Origin: Fragum whitleyi
Lineage: Eukaryota; Mollusca; Bivalvia; Cardiida; Cardiidae
Direction: 5' to 3'
NCBI GenBank assembly: GCA_948146395.1
Contig: OX411555.1
Span: 39,139,065 to 39,203,064 of the forward strand
DNA length: 64,000 nt
The translations under genes were made by a program, and so were the position numbers. Under the pieces are notes generated by a model. The model saw only the letters and a list, made by a program, of their open reading frames with translations, made no database searches and was not told the origin of the DNA. This document shows positions 22,431 to 34,327 of this stretch, in pieces. The first letter of the stretch is position 1. Each line of letters starts with the position of its first letter.

Positions 22431-22832
22431 TAGATTTTTTCCTATCTAAATATTCCAAAAACAAAAAATAATCTCGCAGTAAAATTTAGTATGTAAAATC
22501 TTTGGACAACAAAGAAAGTATAGCAAAGTTAATCATGGGCCAGTTACGTAAAATATGAGCATTTTCATTTGATTTCGCAGAAGGCCAAGAAAATTGTCAG
22601 TGATTAGACGGTTTATTTTCCTTTATTCTATGACAGAAACAAATAATTTCATGTTTTCCAAAGAGACAAACACAACCGACTACCTCAGTGGTGTAAATTC
22701 GTTTTTCACTAGGTAAAATCACAACAAACACAGAAATAATAAAAGAAATACTAACCATGGATCCCACTTCGTAGATATTTCCCTCGACGCACTAATCGCT
22801 ATATCCGGTGTACGTTGATACACGGTGGGTTT

Positions 22833-23082
22833 GTTGAAGTCTGGTTTAACCTCTGGTTCTAGGATCACCCCGCTTTAAAATTATATAAGGCTAAATGTTT
22901 AATTACCTGACAATTACAATGTTTAATAGTCTGTTGTTAATTTCATAGATAGGCTTGGTGTGAGCCTTGGTCTTCTTACGGCCTTTCTTGTAATGGTTAC
23001 CATCCAAGCCCCTGCCGGGATCATACTTGAAACGCAACCAGGATTTCAGTCCCAATGATTAAAGGCAGCACTGAATTATGCT
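22833..23082. other. no gene seen
   Basis: Unassigned DNA flanking the 3.5-kb element. Confidence 0.4.
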
Positions 23083-23234
23083 GTTACAGCCTGAGGCCCA
23101 TATATGGCAAGAGATATAAATAACCTTGACCAAGTTCAAAGAAGAGGTGGAAGTTCAAAGAAGAGGAGCACCTCTTCCTTGAACTTGGTCAAGGTTGTTT
23201 ATATCTTTTGCCTTATATGGGCCCAGGCTGCAAC
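23083..23234. mobile_element. fold-back MITE, ~150 bp
   Basis: CAGCCTGAGGCCCATATATG, then ACCTTGACCAAGTTCAA, pairs with the inverse sequence ending in GGGCCCAGGCTG. The loop contains a duplicated GAAGTTCAAAGAAGAGG and its complement. Confidence 0.85.
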
Positions 23235-24566
23235 AGTTTAGTTGACAATATCAACTAAATATAAACTAAATCACTGACGCTTGATCTTGAAATTAATAAT
23301 ATATGGTTAGATCTGTCAATGGTTCGTAGAAATATCACCAAGAATCCTCAATGAACTACATCAAGAAAATCCACCAATAAATGCACTAGTATTTTACTAC
23401 TGAAAATACCGTCCTTCCGGGAAGGAGGTCGTGCATGAAAAAGACCGAACCAAGCGTTATATTAAAGAAGAGATGCAAAACTAGAATAAAGTCAAATAAA
23501 TATGCACGTGAATCACCTTTTTCATCTAAAAATGTCTTTTTCAAGCCGCACTATTTTTATTTTAAGATCTACTTACAAATCGGCCCCCCGGAAGTAAATT
23601 CCAGTGAGGTCACTCAATTGTACAATTGTTAAAGCTTTCTTAACGGTTATTGTCGTTACGCAAAGTTTAAGACTACTGGTGACCACTTACACTCGATTTA
23701 CGGGTTACAAATACTTCATTACGCTTTAACGAGTAAAAAAGTTTACTTTACATAAACCATATCACACGCATTTGTCATTATGAAATGCCGATCTGTAGAA
23801 TCGAAAAACCATAAAGATTATATAGTATTGTAGGCTAATCCTAAGTTCATATCAGTAAAATAGTCGCGAGCGCCCCCCCCCCCGATCATGGTGCGCCTAA
23901 AATACCGGTCCCGTGTTCAGGATGACAAAGATTGCAATCGTTTCAAAACGAGTCATTTCTTCACACTAAAGAGTACGTGCAAAGCAGGATACTACTCCCT
24001 CCACGTTTCGCCATTATTTCTACTTTGCAGGTCACACTTTTTCTAGATAAAGCGGTTTATGCAACAATCATGGACCAAAAGCATTTAAAAGGATGCAAAC
24101 AGCTAAAGTGTATTCGTTTATCATCCTTGGATTGTTTGGACTCTAAACTAAGCCAGAACCTTGGAAGAAGCTTGTCTATCTGCCGTCCGCTGAACATCCA
24201 CAAATCGTCGTTTCGAGACCGAAACCTCATAATTCTACATGTATACCCAAGCTGTTGTTACGATGTTTAAGTTTCAAATTAAGAACCGCAGTAAACTTTG
24301 AAAATACTGCCTCGATTTCTGTCGTAAGGCATTTTTGCTTGTCGCGAACTTCAAGTGATAATACTCAGAAATTCCCTCGCTTTGTCATGCTAATATCCGA
24401 GTTTTTTTGTTTTTTTTCGGACAAATATTGGAGCATTGCAACCTATCATTACAGTTCCGACGATAACGATTTTCCGCGCTTTGCGTGTTAATTGCAACTT
24501 CTTAACGTTCTTTATAGCGAATACTTACGACAACGACGAGCTATGTGTTTTATTCAAATCATAGAT
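23235..24566. other. no gene assigned; half fold-back MITE at 23905-23995
   Basis: TTCAGGATGACAAAGATTGC followed by GTACGTGCAAAGCAGGATA is a decayed half of the 13566/35262 MITE family. The plus-strand frames at 23932-24270 and 24255-24491 have no recognisable domain and partly cover that MITE, so I do not call genes. Confidence 0.35.
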
Positions 24567-24707
24567 AATGGTAGATTAGACTGGCTCCCGTCCCACTGAT
24601 CTGAAGTATTGTGAAAAAGTAAGCAAAATTCAACTAAAGAAAGATAATTTCTTATCAGCTTATATTCTCTGACTGGCCGATCAGTGGGACTGGTAAACTC
24701 TGCAAAG
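24567..24707. mobile_element. fold-back element, family X, copy 1
   Basis: AATGGTAGATTAGACTGGCT starts an arm with GTCCCACTGATC, which pairs with GATCAGTGGGAC before CTGGTAAACTCTGCAAAG. The same termini, but a different stem, occur at 29457-29596. Confidence 0.65.
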
Positions 24708-25014
24708 CCCAATGTACAGGTTTACAGTTAGCAGGTTATTCAAGGGTCAAAATAGGGCCATGGAATGTCTTACAATAACTAGCTTGTTATCATTTTCTGG
24801 TCTGACTTTCTATTTTCTATTGGATTATTTAATCTGTAAGGTCATCTTGATGTAAAATTCTAGACAGGGCTCTAGGAAGGAAATACTTAATTTGCTGACT
24901 ACCTAGAGTATTTTACCAGGACTTTGGTTTGAATGATAATTCAATCTTAACTAGATTCCAATAAAAGAATAATAAAACTAAATTTTAATTCATTAGAAAA
25001 AAAAAACGTTGTCC

Positions 25015-25715
25015 GTCTGTCTGCCTGCAAAACTTAACCAAAACACTTAACATTGCCAATATTTTCGAGGCAACCTGTAATTCAAAATAGAAGCCTCATA
25101 TTTGGCAGGATAATAGATCTCAATGTCTTTCACTGTCAAATAACTTTAAAACTTAACTAAAAAACTTAGCATTGCCAATATTTCCAAGGCTTTTCAAGAT
25201 AGAAGCCTCATGTTTGGCATGATGACAGACCCAATGGTCGGCATCTGCTGATACCAAAGTCAAGGCCATGTGTCAAGGTCAACTGTATAGATCAAATAAC
25301 TGGAAAACTCATCCAAAAAATTAACATTGCCAATATTTTCAAGGCTATCCAAGAAAGAAGCCTCATATTAGGCGTAAGGATAGATCTAATTAATGTGCAT
25401 CTGTAGATATCAATTTCAAGGTCATGTGACAAGATCAAGGTCATCTTTAAAGGTCAAACTTCTTAAAAACTTAACGTTAAACTTTACTTGTTCAGTTCAT
25501 TCAAGCTTTTTTAAGATTACTTTCTCATAATTTGCATGATGAATGATCTCTCTGATGTGCATCCCTAGGTATCAAGGTCAAGGTCATATTACAAGGATTC
25601 ACATTGTCTGTTAAGGTCAACATTTTCAAAAAATTGCTGTTACGGGGGCATCTGTGTTTAATAAACAGTATGAACCAGGTGAAAATAAACCCGAAGCGCT
25701 CACCTGGCTTGAAAA
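25015..25715 (+). repeat. HINE-like tandem core, ~180-bp units
   Basis: About three degenerate units share AAAACTTAACCAAAA, TTAACATTGCCAATATTT, AGAAGCCTCATATTTGGC and AAGGTCAAGGTCAT. The 3' side ends with AGCGCTCACCTGGCTTG. A GTCCGTCTGTCTGCC stretch opens it. Confidence 0.6.
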
Positions 25716-26690
25716 TCAGAATTTAAAAGAAATTCGTCTCTGTGTTTCAGCAAAATTCAAAAGAAACGGTGAAGATATACAAAGAATATGACGAATATTC
25801 AAACATTGATGAAAGTCTATTCTTACAAGATTTTCTCTGTGTTGAATACCATTATGAACTTTGACAAATACTAGGTAGATATTAGCCGAGCCAATGCTAA
25901 AAAGGGCAACAATAAAATTTACGATCTAGCACTTAAGAGAATGTGTCACAAACTAATATTTATAAATATGTATAACAGACAAGACTATTCTCAACGTTGG
26001 TGTACCAATGTTGCAAATCATACCACTGTGTTTAATCGCCATCTTCACAAAAAACATTATTCATGTTCAATGGCATGGCAGAAATGAATTTGTCCAATTT
26101 GCTGTAAATACTACTTTGGAAGAAATATTCAAAACATTGGTCAATAAAGCAATCTTTGTAAAAGAATTCGACAATGGTAAAAAAACTTATAGGCATTCAT
26201 GAGATCAAGCAAAGTTTGAAAATTTAAAGGTATCATGATGTTGAACTTGAGAACGTCATTTTGCCAATAAAACCTTTAACAGCAACTTCCACGTGCCTTA
26301 AGGTGTCATAGCTCAACCATTCTAAGATAAGCACATCATTATATCAACATCCGGTGCTTTACTTAGGGGGGCAAACAGGGTGAAAAAGCTCATTTATAAT
26401 GTCATATGACCAGGAACTCTTTACGTTCAAGATCACAGTTTTTTCTATTTTTTATGGACGAGTCATGACAGGAATGAGGTATCTAAGCCGGTTGTCAATA
26501 TCTACATCAGCAATGTCGTATCAGTGAGCAAGTCAATTTTATGAACCATTCACCACTCATCATTTTCGAATTTATTCGAGCGCAACATCTCAAAGATATA
26601 AGAAAGGGCATCTCTGTCAACCATCTCATACTTAAAATGAGAATTCAATGTAATTCAGAGAAAGAGCACAACAACTCTAGGACTTATGCC
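25716..26690. other. no gene seen
   Basis: AT-rich DNA with only short frames and no supported coding or RNA feature. Confidence 0.4.
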
Positions 26691-26885
26691 AGATCAATGC
26701 AGCGTGTAGAACCATTGGAAGGCTGGTATTATGGTCTTCAAAGCATGTGCAAAGTTCGACACCAATAGCTTTAGTAGAAACAGAAATTTGACACAGCTAC
26801 TCGTAAAAACTTAACTTAACTTAACCAAAGCATTATGCCCACACAAACGCCAACGCCGAAACCTTGGTGACCTGAATACCCCATC
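26691..26885 (+). repeat. HINE-like family 3 fragment
   Basis: Last part of a family 3 copy: TTATGGTCTTCAAAGCATGT, AGTAGAAACAGAAATTTGAC and ACGCCAACGCCGAA before a decayed 3' end. Confidence 0.5.
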
Positions 26886-27099
26886 TTATTTTTGTTGAGT
26901 CTCAATTAGGTTTTAAACAATCTTAGCCAAAGTTTTTTTTGGGCATTCACTTTTAAAACTCCAACAGAAAAGCCAAAAAATATTTTTGGACGCCAGTACA
27001 ATTGAGAGATTTTAAGCTCATCTGAGAACATCATGCTCCAAGTAGTTTTTGTGATTATTGAATGTCTGTTGTCATCCTTAGTTGAATATTTCTTCATTC

Positions 27100-27665
27100 A
27101 CACTCTAAAGGCTTCAATATTGGCCCATTCTTCTTGAAACTTGGTCAGAAAGTTGGTAAGGTCACAAAGAAAACACATATTGAAAACGGAAAGGTTCTAT
27201 TGGAATACACTGTAAAAGGGGCCTCTTTGAAAATGTCCTTCTAAACACTCTAGGGAGGGGGCACAATTTTGACCCGAACTTAATGAGACTTGGTCAGATT
27301 ATTCGTCCCCTCACAAGGATAAAATAACAAAAGTGGAAAGGTTCCAATTTGAAAACACCAGGAGCTCTTAAACGGTAATTTCCTTGTGAGTACTGTAGAG
27401 GCCATAATATTGGTTCAGTACCCATGCTTCTAAATCATAATTTTTTTAGGTCACATGGATGAACCCTATGGAAAATTGGAAGGTTGCATTGAAAAAGACT
27501 GGGACGGAGGCCTAAATGATAATTTGTTTATTAACACTCTAAGGGCCACAATTTAGTTCAATCTGCATGCAACTTGTTTATATTTTTTCTGCTCAAATGA
27601 AGTCCCTGACCCCCTTAATGACAATTTCCTTATCAACACTCTCTGGGCCAAAAATTTACATAAAT
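27100..27665 (+). repeat. degenerate family 1 core
   Basis: About four worn units of the 145-bp family 1 repeat (CACTCTAAAGGC, TGAAACTTGGTCAGAA, AAGGTCACAAAG). A 46-bp direct duplication (TTTAATATAAGTCTTTGATC, twice) follows at about 27720-27778. Confidence 0.55.
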
Positions 27666-27850
27666 CTTAGAAAAAAAGAAAAGAAAAGAATTATTTAACA
27701 TACATTTTCTGAAAAGAAGACACTTTAATATAAGTCTTTGATCAAATGAAGACACTTTAATATAAGTCTTTGATCAAATGTTATAAATAGATTTCATGTT
27801 TTTACCGGTATCTTATCTTTGAACTCTGGTGGGCCATCTTGGGCTATTTG

Positions 27851-29126
27851 AACAAGAGGACCATGATGGTCCTATATCGCTCCCTGTGTATCTTTGTCTA
27901 AATTAACTAGTATCAAATTTTCCAGCAAAAGTCTTAATTGTACTTTTAAGGCTTTTGGTCTCTATAGAGTGTAACAAGAAAATTATCATGAAAGCTCCTT
28001 TTTCCAGTGACATAACACAGATCCTTCCAATTTTCAAAGGATTCATCCTTGTGACTTGACAAACATTCAGACCAAGTTACATGAAGATTGGACCGTATTT
28101 GTGGCATCTTGAGCTTCAAGATGAAAAATAACATTAAGGCCCCTTTTCCCATGATATGATTTGGATCCTTCCAATTTTTGATAGGGTTCATCCTTGTGAC
28201 CTTACAATCTTTCTGACCAAGTTTCATGACGATTGGACCGTATTTGTGGCATCTAGAGCATAAACAAGAAAATTGTAATTAAGGCCCCTTTTTCCGTGAT
28301 ATGACACAGATCCTTCCCATTTTCAAAAGGGTAAATCCTTGTGACCTTACAATCATTCTGACCAAGTTTCATGATGATTGGTTCATATTTGTGGCCTCTG
28401 GTGCGTAAACAAGAAATTTGTCATTTAGTCCCCTTTTCCTGTGATATGACACACATCCTTCCCATTTTCAAAAGGGTTAATCCTTGTGACCTGACAATCA
28501 TTCTGGCCAAGTTTCATGGTGATTGGTTCATATTTGTGGCCTCTAGAGGATAAACAAGAAAATTGTCATTAAGGCCCCTTTTCCCCTGATATGTTACACA
28601 TCCTTCCCATTTTCAATAGGGTTAATCCTTGTGACCTGACAATCATTCTGGCCAAGTTTCATGATGATTGGTTCATATTTGTGGCCTCTAGAGCGTAAAC
28701 AAGAAATTTGTCATTAAGGTCCCTTTTCCTGTGATATGACACAGATCCTTCCCATTTTCGATAGGGTTCATCCTTACGACCTAACAATTACTCTGACCAA
28801 GTTTCATGAAGATTGGACCATATTTGTGGCTTCTAGAGTGTAAACAATAAAATTGTCATTTAGGCCCCTTTTCCCTTGATATGGCACGGATCTTTCCCAT
28901 TTTCAATAGGGTTCATCCTTGTGACCTGATGGTTAATCTGACTAAGTTTGATGATGATTGGTTAATATTTGTGGCCTCTAGAGTGTAAACACTTAAATTG
29001 TTGACGCCTGACGACGGACAACGGACGACGGACGACAGACGACGGACGACGCACGACATACGACGGACGACGGACATTCAATGATCACAAAAGCTCACCT
29101 TGAGCACGATGTGCTCAGGTGAGCTA
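27851..29126 (+). mobile_element. HINE-like modular element, family 1, second copy
   Basis: AACAAGAGGACCATGATGGT start, then about seven 145-bp units with CCTCTAGAG and AAGGCCCCTTTTCC boxes. A GACGGACGACGGACGAC run follows at 29005-29072, then the 3' hairpin AGCTCACCTTGAGCACGATG ... GAGCTAAAAA (29093-29126). Confidence 0.7.
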
Positions 29127-29456
29127 AAAAGATAATGCTAGGTTCATATTGTTTCGATTTTCATTTTTTTAAAATTGTTTATCAAATATCTAAAGTTTGA
29201 AATGCACCAGTCTGTCCAACCATTCAGTAACAACTGATTTACTGTGCTTACAGTACTTTGATTTCATCAACTATTGTATTCATTCTAAATTTTTTTTTCT
29301 GACAATAAATATCTGACCAGGTACAGTCTGTGTTATTTGATAAGGGTCATTCAGGAGTCATAAGAGTTCCCACTAGGGCTGGCGTATCAATATCTTACAT
29401 CAGTAAAACTGTGACCTGACCGAGGGGTCAAATTCTTCCAGGAATTTCTGGGAGTA

Positions 29457-29596
29457 AGCTCTGCAGAGTTGACCAGGCTGTCAGTTTTTGAGAATATGGG
29501 AGGTAATTTGAAATAAGATAGTAAAACATGAGTGGTCTACCTTATTGATTTTAAAACTAACTGACAGCCTGGGAGCCAGGCTAATGGTAGATTAAT
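29457..29596. mobile_element. fold-back element, family X, copy 2
   Basis: Shares the asymmetric termini of 24567-24707 in inverse orientation (CTCTGCAGAGTTGACCAGG at the left; GGGAGCCAGGCTAATGGTAG at the right). Its stem is CTGTCAGTTTT and AAAACTAACTGACAG, unrelated to the stem in copy 1. Confidence 0.6.
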
Positions 29597-30750
29597 ACCA
29601 TCCTTTTTATCGCGATTTACAAAATGACTCCAAAAAAAGCATTACAAAAGCTAACAAGTTCTTGTGTTTATCATCAAATACCTTTATAAATCGACAGATA
29701 AATAAACGTTTTTGCAGAAAACGGCGGTACATATTTAATTGTATTTCTCTGTTCGTCTTTCGGGCACCAAATACTCGTAACTACAGCTTGAAATAAAATT
29801 GAGCTGTGAGACTCTGTTCGCCTTTTGCTCCTTAAAGCACGTGACCAGTATATGAACCTTAGACCACTTTAAACAACAAACCAACCACACTTAAATAGAC
29901 TTATAGATATTAAACATTATTTCTATCTTTCACTTTTTTTATACAAGCCTATATTTAAGAGACTGACACCAGTCTAGGAGCATTCAGCCAAGCATTCTTA
30001 AACTTCTTCTGACCCTTGCTGTCGAATCGAACTTTCTATTAGCGCTTCTCATGCCCGCTTTTTCGAAGTTGTGAATTTTTTTTATTTTTTCGCATCCCTG
30101 TTTTCTATTTATAATATTATGTACACTACTCAACTTTTGCTGGAGATTAAATTGAAAGATCATGTAGTTTCCAATTTTGGCTTTGGTCGACATCAGTTCA
30201 ATAATTGCTAATGAAAATGTATACACGTAATCATACAGCTGGCGAGATATTCGTTGCATGATAACACGAACGCATGAAATCAAACAAAGATCGAACGGCC
30301 TTTTTGATACTATAAACCACTTTTGAATAGAAAGCGTCGATTTAACATAATTGCTTTAAATGACAAAGTTTCCTCACTATGAAGATAGTAGATATCACTT
30401 CCGGTTTGCCTTCATGTACGGTTATACACAGTGATTTATATCCCACAATTAATTTCAGAAAAGAAAAGTCTTATTTTCATTTCGGCGTTTAAAAATATTT
30501 TTTATGCCTTAGCCGCCCGGAGAGCCAATGTATATACAAATAATTAAAAAAAAAAAAAAAAAAAAAAGAAGAACAGAAATGAAAGATCACAGACTTGACG
30601 AGGACATTCCTATGAAATTTGGTCAAATTATTAGATCTAACAGTACTGTAAGGAAAGATGTTTTCTTTATTTTTCAATATGCGGGACCATATTTTGTTTA
30701 CTCGACCACTTGTATAGAACATAATTATAGCCCAACATCATTCCTTGAAG
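29597..30750. other. no gene seen; poly(A) at 30546-30567
   Basis: AT-rich DNA with a run of more than 20 A, probably the tail of an old retroposed sequence. The frames around it are low-complexity by-products. Confidence 0.4.
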
Positions 30751-31034
30751 TTTTGTTGAATTCTGCCCAGTAGTTTCGGAGTTTGTTTGAACCGATTTTG
30801 GAAAAAGAAATCTTAAAGGGAATATACCAAAGATAATTTTTCAAAAAGTGTTATTACCAGAAGTTTTAGAGCAGAAGTTTTTAGTTTTTTACCTGAGGAG
30901 ACCAATTTTGGTGACTTGATCGCTTGGAGCCGATGTTTGTAACTAAATCACAATACAACGAAGAAGTTTTGAAAACACGTCCCAAGTATCCTTTCTTTTA
31001 CTCGAGGATACCACGATAAAGGGACGAGTGACTC

Positions 31035-31235
31035 TTATTTCCATCGTGGTCCTAATGATGGTAGAGAGGCAACGAATTTTAACCACTGCTACCCACTTTT
31101 ACACGCGGGTGGACTGGGGCTCCGTCTGTAAAGTATCCAGCCCAAATACACCAGCCGCCTCCGGTGGGACTCGAACCAGCCACCACCAGATTATCATGAG
31201 AGTTGAGCACGCTGTCCATTCGGCAAACGAGCCAG
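31035..31235 (-). mobile_element. tRNA-derived SINE-like block
   Basis: On the minus strand, GGCTCGTTTGCCGAATGGAC, a B-box GGTTCGAGTCCC and a CAGTCCACCCGCGTGTAAAA body look like a tRNA-headed SINE. The body shares GTAAAAGTGGGTAGCAGTGG with the SINE at 16947. No duplication was found. Confidence 0.5.
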
Positions 31236-31412
31236 ACGTTGCTGTAAAGTTTTGTTAAATTCTAACCAGTAGTTTCAGAGAAGAATTAATCGTGTTATGC
31301 TATGCGGAGCCTCTTTTTTTGATGACTCGATAGCCCATTGGGCCCATATTTCATGTCCGATTAGAATTGCATGTCCTATGGATTGTTCCAGTGAATCCTT
31401 GTTGAGTTCTGA

Positions 31413-31515
31413 CCACAGGGATATGTCCCGCTGATTTTTTTAAAAACATGTATGATAATATAGTCTTTATTATCATATATGTTTTAAAAAAAATCAGTGG
31501 GACATATCCCTGTGG
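31413..31515. mobile_element. 103-bp fold-back MITE with TTCTGA duplication
   Basis: CCACAGGGATATGTCCC and TGATTTTTTTAAAAACATGT pair almost perfectly with the right half. TTCTGA flanks both sides (31407-31412 and 31516-31521). Confidence 0.85.
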
Positions 31516-31698
31516 TTCTGACCACGTTTTTTTAGTGAAAAAGATATTTTATACTTCACCAATGGGATCATTTTTTGTGACATGACAGCCCGTAACACCA
31601 ATCTTATCAGTCTAATCAGAATTTGAAGTAGAAACTGAAAGAGTATGGTCCATGGAAAATTCATGTGAATGTTTATTGAATTTTCCCTAGTAGTTTAA

Positions 31699-31855
31699 GG
31701 TAGTGGACCCGTAATAGTTCTGAAATGTATTGGAAGTAATAAACTTTAACAGTGTTAACCGAGGTTTCCTAATGCTTTTCATTAGGATACCTCGGTCAAC
31801 ATAGTGAAAGATCATGTGGTCCGAAACGATGCAGAACTATTACGGGTCCACTACC
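31699..31855. mobile_element. 157-bp MITE flanked by TTAA
   Basis: GGTAGTGGACCCGTAATAGT and its inverse are bounded by TTAA at 31695-31698 and 31856-31859. An inner hairpin CCGAGGTTTCCTAATG / CATTAGGATACCTCGG adds a second stem. The right TTAA also serves as the left duplication of the P2 element that follows. Confidence 0.85.
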
Positions 31856-31859
31856 TTAA

Positions 31860-32777
31860 CCATTTGCTGTTTAATCCCTGCTTTTTACGTACCTGTAATT
31901 TTATGATTGCGAAAACATTGTGAAACTAGAAAGCCATGAATGGCTTGAGTTGCTCCACAGGCTTGAAATTCTTGAAATAGCAAGTCTAAGGTTTGACTAG
32001 ATTTTAAGATATATTGGGTTCTACTGATGTTGAAATAATTTTCAAAAATGCCACTATATAACATATAGAGAAATGACCTCCGCCCATAAAATACATTTTT
32101 TTCATCTGATCACAAAATTTTTTGGCAGACTGATAAAGCTTCACTCAAGAATCATTCCAGTGAAATTTGGTTGGTATCCACCAATTACATTCTGAGAAAA
32201 ATGATTTTCAAAGTTTCCACTATATAACATATAGAGAAATGACCTCCGCCCATAAAATGCATATTTTTCATCCGATCACAATAATTTTTCGTAGACTGAT
32301 AAAGGGTCACCCAAGGATAATTCATGTAAAATTTAATTGGTATCTATCAATTAGAATCTGGGAAAAGTCACTTTTTACCATATTTGGAATTTAGCCACGC
32401 CCATCAAATCCATGTTTTTCATTGGATCGAAATTTCTTGAACAACTTTGAAAGAGGGTCACCCAAGGATCATTCCTGTGAAGTTTGGTTGAAATTCATCC
32501 AGTAGTTTCTGAGGAGAAGATTTTTAAAGAAAAAGTTTACGAACGGACGCACGCACGGACGGACGCACGACGGACACAACGCCATGACAATAGCCCCAGT
32601 GGCTTTCAGCCAGTGGAGCTAAAAAGAAGAAATTGCTTCTGACAAGCAATTTCTTCTTTTTCCACACTATTTTCTACCCTACTGAATGGTTATTTTTCAA
32701 ATTAAATCCACTTTTAATTTTCGTCTGCAAAACCTTTGAATTTGGACAGGTCCAAAATTTTATAAAACAGGAAAGGG
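31860..32777 (+). mobile_element. P2 MITE split by a HINE-like insertion
   Basis: The left part (31860-31925, CCATTTGCTGTTTAATCCC ... AAAACATTGTGAA) and right part (32622-32777, AAGAAGAAATTGCTTCTGAC ... AACAGGAAAGGG) form one P2 copy ending at TTAA 32778-32781. Confidence 0.8.
31926..32621 (+). mobile_element. HINE-like element, family 2b, nested in P2
   Basis: 5' end ACTAGAAAGCCATGAATGGC (AGCCAT/ATGGCT hairpin) then GCTCCACAGGC. The core has about three units with CACTATATAACATATAGAGA and ATGACCTCCGCCCATAAAAT. A GGACGGACGCACGAC run follows, and the 3' end is GCCAGTGGAGCTAAAA. The uninterrupted P2 copies supply the empty site. Confidence 0.8.
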
Positions 32778-32781
32778 TTAA

Positions 32782-33490
32782 GGGAAGTTAATGATTACGC
32801 ACGAACGGACAGACGGACAACAGGTCTTGAAAATAGCTCGCTGGACTATATTCAGTGGTGCTACTAATGTTCTTTATAATTGAGCCTGTGTGTGACATTT
32901 CCATCAATTTCAAATGTTTCTTGACGTGTGAATATTGAGAGGCCCAGACAGCCAAAAAATGTAAATATAAAGTTACCTTATTGTCTACATATACTTTGGG
33001 ACCTTATCCATCTACTAAACGCATAGTGATGACTCTGGTCAGACTGTGCGAATGCACAGGCTGGTCAGATGCTTTGCTTTACCAATAATCGAAAGTGTTG
33101 GAAATGTCACGGACAGGCTCAATTAATATCTGACGACGTCCTTAAAGTAATACATTGTACACATGGTTTCTACTCAATTGCGGAGTGTCTACTTACGGTC
33201 GCAGAAAATACATGGCGTGACCATTCTGCGTATTTCGCTGCATTATTTCGTTAGACGGGATATGCATGTGTGGCAATGGTATCAACCATTTAGTTTCCTT
33301 GAAAACTGTTTATTGCCGTTGTCACATACGTATATTCTGACGCATAAGGCATATTTAAATAAAAAGTTATTGCTGCTCCTCACGTCATGCACAAACTAAA
33401 ACAAACAAAAAAAAAAACAACAAAAAAAAAACAACAATAACAACAACAAAAAAAAAACCCCAACAACAAAAAGTGCACTTTCACTATAGC
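32782..33490. other. no gene seen; A/C-rich low complexity 33395-33470
   Basis: Unassigned DNA with a P1-like fragment near 33030 (TCTGGTCAGACTGTGC). It ends in an AACAACAAAAA run that abuts the reverse HINE element. Overlapping 61- and 78-codon frames at 33069-33399 are unrecognised. Confidence 0.4.
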
Positions 33491-34327
33491 TTTTTTAGCT
33501 CCACTGGCTAAAGGCCACTGGGGCTTTTGTCATGGCGTTGTGTCCGTCATGCGTCCGTCCGTGCGTCAGTGCATCTGTGCGTCCGTTCGTAAACTTTTCT
33601 TTAAAAATCTTCTCCTCAGAAACTACTAAATGAATTTCAACCAAACTTCACAGGAATGATCCTTGGGAAACCCTCTTTCAAAGTTGTTTAAGAAATTTTG
33701 ATCCAATGAAAAACATGGATTTAATGGGCGTGGCTAATTTCCAAATATGGTAAAAAGTGAGTTTTCTCATATTCTAATAGATGGATACCAATGAAATTTC
33801 ACTTGAATGATCCTTGTGTGACCCTTTATCAGATTATTGAAATCGGATGAAAAATATGCATTTTATGGGCGGAGGTCATTTCTCTATATGTTATATCGTG
33901 GAAACTTTCAAAATCATTTTCTCAAAACGTAAGCGATAGATATCAACCAAATTTCAGTGGAATAATTCTTGAGTGACCCTTTATCAGTCAAGCAAAAATT
34001 ATTGTGATCCGATGAAAAATATGTATTTTATGGGCGAAGGTCATTTCTCTGTATGTTATACATGTATAGTGAAAACTTTGGAAATCATTTTCTCAGAATC
34101 TAAATGCTGGATATAAACCAAATTTCAGTGGAAAAATTCTTGAGTGACCCTCTATTAGTCTACCAAAAAATATTGTGATTGGATGAAAAATATGAATTTT
34201 ATAAGCGAAGGTCATTTCTCTATATGTTGTATAGTGGTTACTTTGGAAATCATTTTCTCAGAATCAAAATGATGGATATAAACCAAATTTCACTGGAATA
34301 ATCCTTAAGTGACCCTCTATCAGTCTA

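Larger units (their letters stand above)
19342..22827. mobile_element. 3.49-kb TIR element, 5-bp duplication, CACCGTG ends
   Basis: Inverted ends of about 50 bp start CACCGTGTATCAACGTACAC and continue through GGATATAGCGATTAGTG, with a single mismatch before GTCGAGGGAAAT. Perfect GGTTT duplications lie at 19337-19341 and 22828-22832. Subterminal GTGTACGGCCTATAG-type motifs are clustered at 19743-19812 and, inverted, at 22364-22430. No transposase domain was recognised in the interior; its frames are short (the longest is 86 codons at 20005). A CAC-first heptamer and 5-bp duplication resemble Transib/RAG-type ends, while the motif clusters resemble CACTA elements; the superfamily is open. It is probably a non-autonomous derivative. 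Confidence 0.85.
30751..31690 (+). repeat. decayed tandem repeat with inserted SINE and MITE
   Basis: Units with GTTTTGTTGAATTCTGCCCAG and CAGTAGTTTCRGAG recur at about 30750, 31240, 31400 and 31665. Between them are a SINE-like block (31035-31235) and a MITE (31413-31515). Confidence 0.5.

Noticed and set aside
30528..30773. 81-aa ORF starting with a Lys run
   Set aside because: The Lys codons are the poly(A) tract; no further similarity.
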